7,143 bases of DNA, taken from assembly GCA_937874965.1 (NCBI GenBank), contig CALNCD010000177.1, positions 1 to 7,143 on the forward strand, written 5' to 3'. Shown here piece after piece: positions 6,431 to 7,143 of the stretch. A model generated the notes under the pieces. It was not told the DNA's origin and did not search any database. It was given only the letters and a program-made list of their open reading frames with translations. A program made the translations under genes and the position numbers. Numbering within the stretch: the stretch's first letter is position 1; each line of letters starts with the position of its first letter. Source of the stretch: an uncultured Erysipelotrichaceae bacterium (GTDB taxonomy: Bacteria; Bacillota_I; Bacilli_A; Erysipelotrichales; Erysipelotrichaceae).

Positions 6431-6461
6431 GGAGGGCTTAGTCTCATAAGCCCTCTTTATT
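6431..6461 (+). terminator. stem-loop between binding-protein and ATPase genes (attenuating terminator or mRNA stabiliser)
   Basis: A perfect 9-bp stem, GAGGGCTTA (6432-6440) with TAAGCCCTC (6447-6455), around the 6-base loop GTCTCA, is followed by TTTATT. The structure begins ten bases after the binding-protein stop codon. The T run is short and broken, so termination is likely partial. Such hairpins after binding-protein genes are known to protect the upstream mRNA and reduce downstream expression, giving more binding protein than membrane transporter. Confidence 0.7.
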
Positions 6462-6483
6462 CCAATGAAAGGAGCAAGCGGAA

Positions 6484-7143
6484 ATGATAGAAATGAAGAA
6501 TATTTCCAAGTCTTTTGGAACCAATCGTGTATTGGATCATGTAAATTTAACTCTTGATAACGGTGAAGTCCTGGCCTTGCTGGGTGAAAACGGAGCAGGC
6601 AAGTCGACATTAATGAATATCCTTGGCGGTGTATTGGGCATGGATGAGGGAGAATTAAGTTTAGATGGAGCCAATGTCGTTTTCAATGCGCCGATTGATT
6701 CATTGAACGCCGGAATTGCATTTATTCATCAGGAACTGAATCTGATCAACGATTTGCCGATCTTTGAAAACATGTTTCTTGGGAATGAACTACGGCATTC
6801 CTTTGGGCTTCTTGATATGGAGGAAATGGTTGAGCGGACTGCAGCAATCTTCAAGAAACTCGAGATTGATTTGAATCCGAGACGGATGGTTTCCTCGCTT
6901 GATTCATCCTACAAGCAGATTGTTGAGATTTCCCGGGCGCTGCTTATGGATGCACGGTACATTATCATGGATGAACCCACGACATCCTTGTCGGAAGTCG
7001 AGATCAAGCGCGTTTTTGAGATGATGAGGACGTTGAAGAAACAAGGGGTCGGCATTATCTTCATTTCACATAAGCTGGAAGAAGTCATGGATGTCTGTGA
7101 TCGTTACACTGTCTTGAGAAGCGGTGAAATGGGGGCAGAGGGA
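6484..7143 (+). CDS. Sugar ABC transporter ATP-binding protein (RbsA/MglA-like), N-terminal 220 residues, cut by window edge
   Basis: The first nucleotide-binding domain of a two-domain sugar importer ATPase that would power uptake with the preceding lipoprotein. Visible motifs in order are Walker A at 34-42 (GENGAGKST), the Q-loop Gln83 in IHQELNL, Walker B at 160-165 (IIMDEP), the D-loop SLS at 168-170 and the switch His196 in FISHKLEEV. The HQELNL and FISHKLEE wording is characteristic of the ribose/galactose/xylose (CUT2) ATPases, which have two fused domains of about 500 residues in total. The signature region is unusual, reading LDSSYKQ (139-145) where LSxGxxQ is expected, although the following IVEISRAL is typical. 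The start is supported by AAAGGAG nine bases upstream. The second domain and the permease gene should lie beyond the right edge. Confidence 0.93.
   Translation, partial: MIEMKNISKSFGTNRVLDHVNLTLDNGEVLALLGENGAGKSTLMNILGGVLGMDEGELSLDGANVVFNAPIDSLNAGIAFIHQELNLINDLPIFENMFLGNELRHSFGLLDMEEMVERTAAIFKKLEIDLNPRRMVSSLDSSYKQIVEISRALLMDARYIIMDEPTTSLSEVEIKRVFEMMRTLKKQGVGIIFISHKLEEVMDVCDRYTVLRSGEMGAEG

Noticed and set aside
1..7143. tRNA, rRNA, CRISPR arrays, insertion sequences or phage genes
   Set aside because: No cloverleaf, regularly spaced repeats, transposase motifs or terminal inverted repeats were found; the window is almost entirely metabolic and transport coding sequence.

Overview
This window is a divergently organised carbohydrate-uptake and catabolism locus. 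The organism is probably a Bacillota (Firmicutes) species: Shine-Dalgarno sites are strong AGGAGG types, promoters look like TTGACA/TATAAT sigma-A sites, the substrate-binding protein is a lipoprotein with an LVAC lipobox, and base composition is moderate. A clostridial or erysipelotrichial gut bacterium would fit, but the genus cannot be fixed by reading alone and a spirochaete is not excluded.

Layout. Left arm, minus strand, reading leftward from the central control region: a LacI-family regulator (2245-1199); a xylose-isomerase-like TIM-barrel sugar isomerase/epimerase (1202-288) whose start codon overlaps the regulator stop; a weak terminator-like hairpin; and the N-terminal part of a HAD-family phosphatase running off the left edge (201-1). 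Central control region (2246-2468): a good minus-strand promoter for the regulator, a good plus-strand promoter for the right arm, and several candidate operator repeats. Right arm, plus strand: a Gfo/Idh/MocA NAD(P)-dependent oxidoreductase interrupted by a frameshift (2469-3592), a second TIM-barrel isomerase (3602-4426), a second Gfo/Idh/MocA oxidoreductase, also frameshifted (4419-5407), a sugar-binding lipoprotein (5472-6422), a stem-loop, and the first domain of an RbsA/MglA-type sugar ABC ATPase running off the right edge (6484-7143).

How it fits together. The binding lipoprotein and ABC ATPase would import a sugar or sugar-like compound (polyol, inositol or glycoside). The two dehydrogenases and two isomerases would oxidise and rearrange it, the HAD enzyme may act on a phosphorylated intermediate, and the LacI protein would sense the inducer and repress both arms from the shared control region. 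The repeated pairing of Gfo/Idh/MocA enzymes with xylose-isomerase-like TIM barrels recalls inositol catabolism and oxidative (keto-sugar) glycoside breakdown, but the substrate cannot be named from the sequence.

Most notable observation: both oxidoreductase genes are broken, both with a change into the -1 frame, while the other six genes read cleanly. The first break looks like a loss of about 19 bp that removed a conserved turn; the second looks like a single-base loss. They are either recent decay of this pathway or sequence errors. The third explanation, programmed frameshifting, is poorly supported because no slippery motif is visible.
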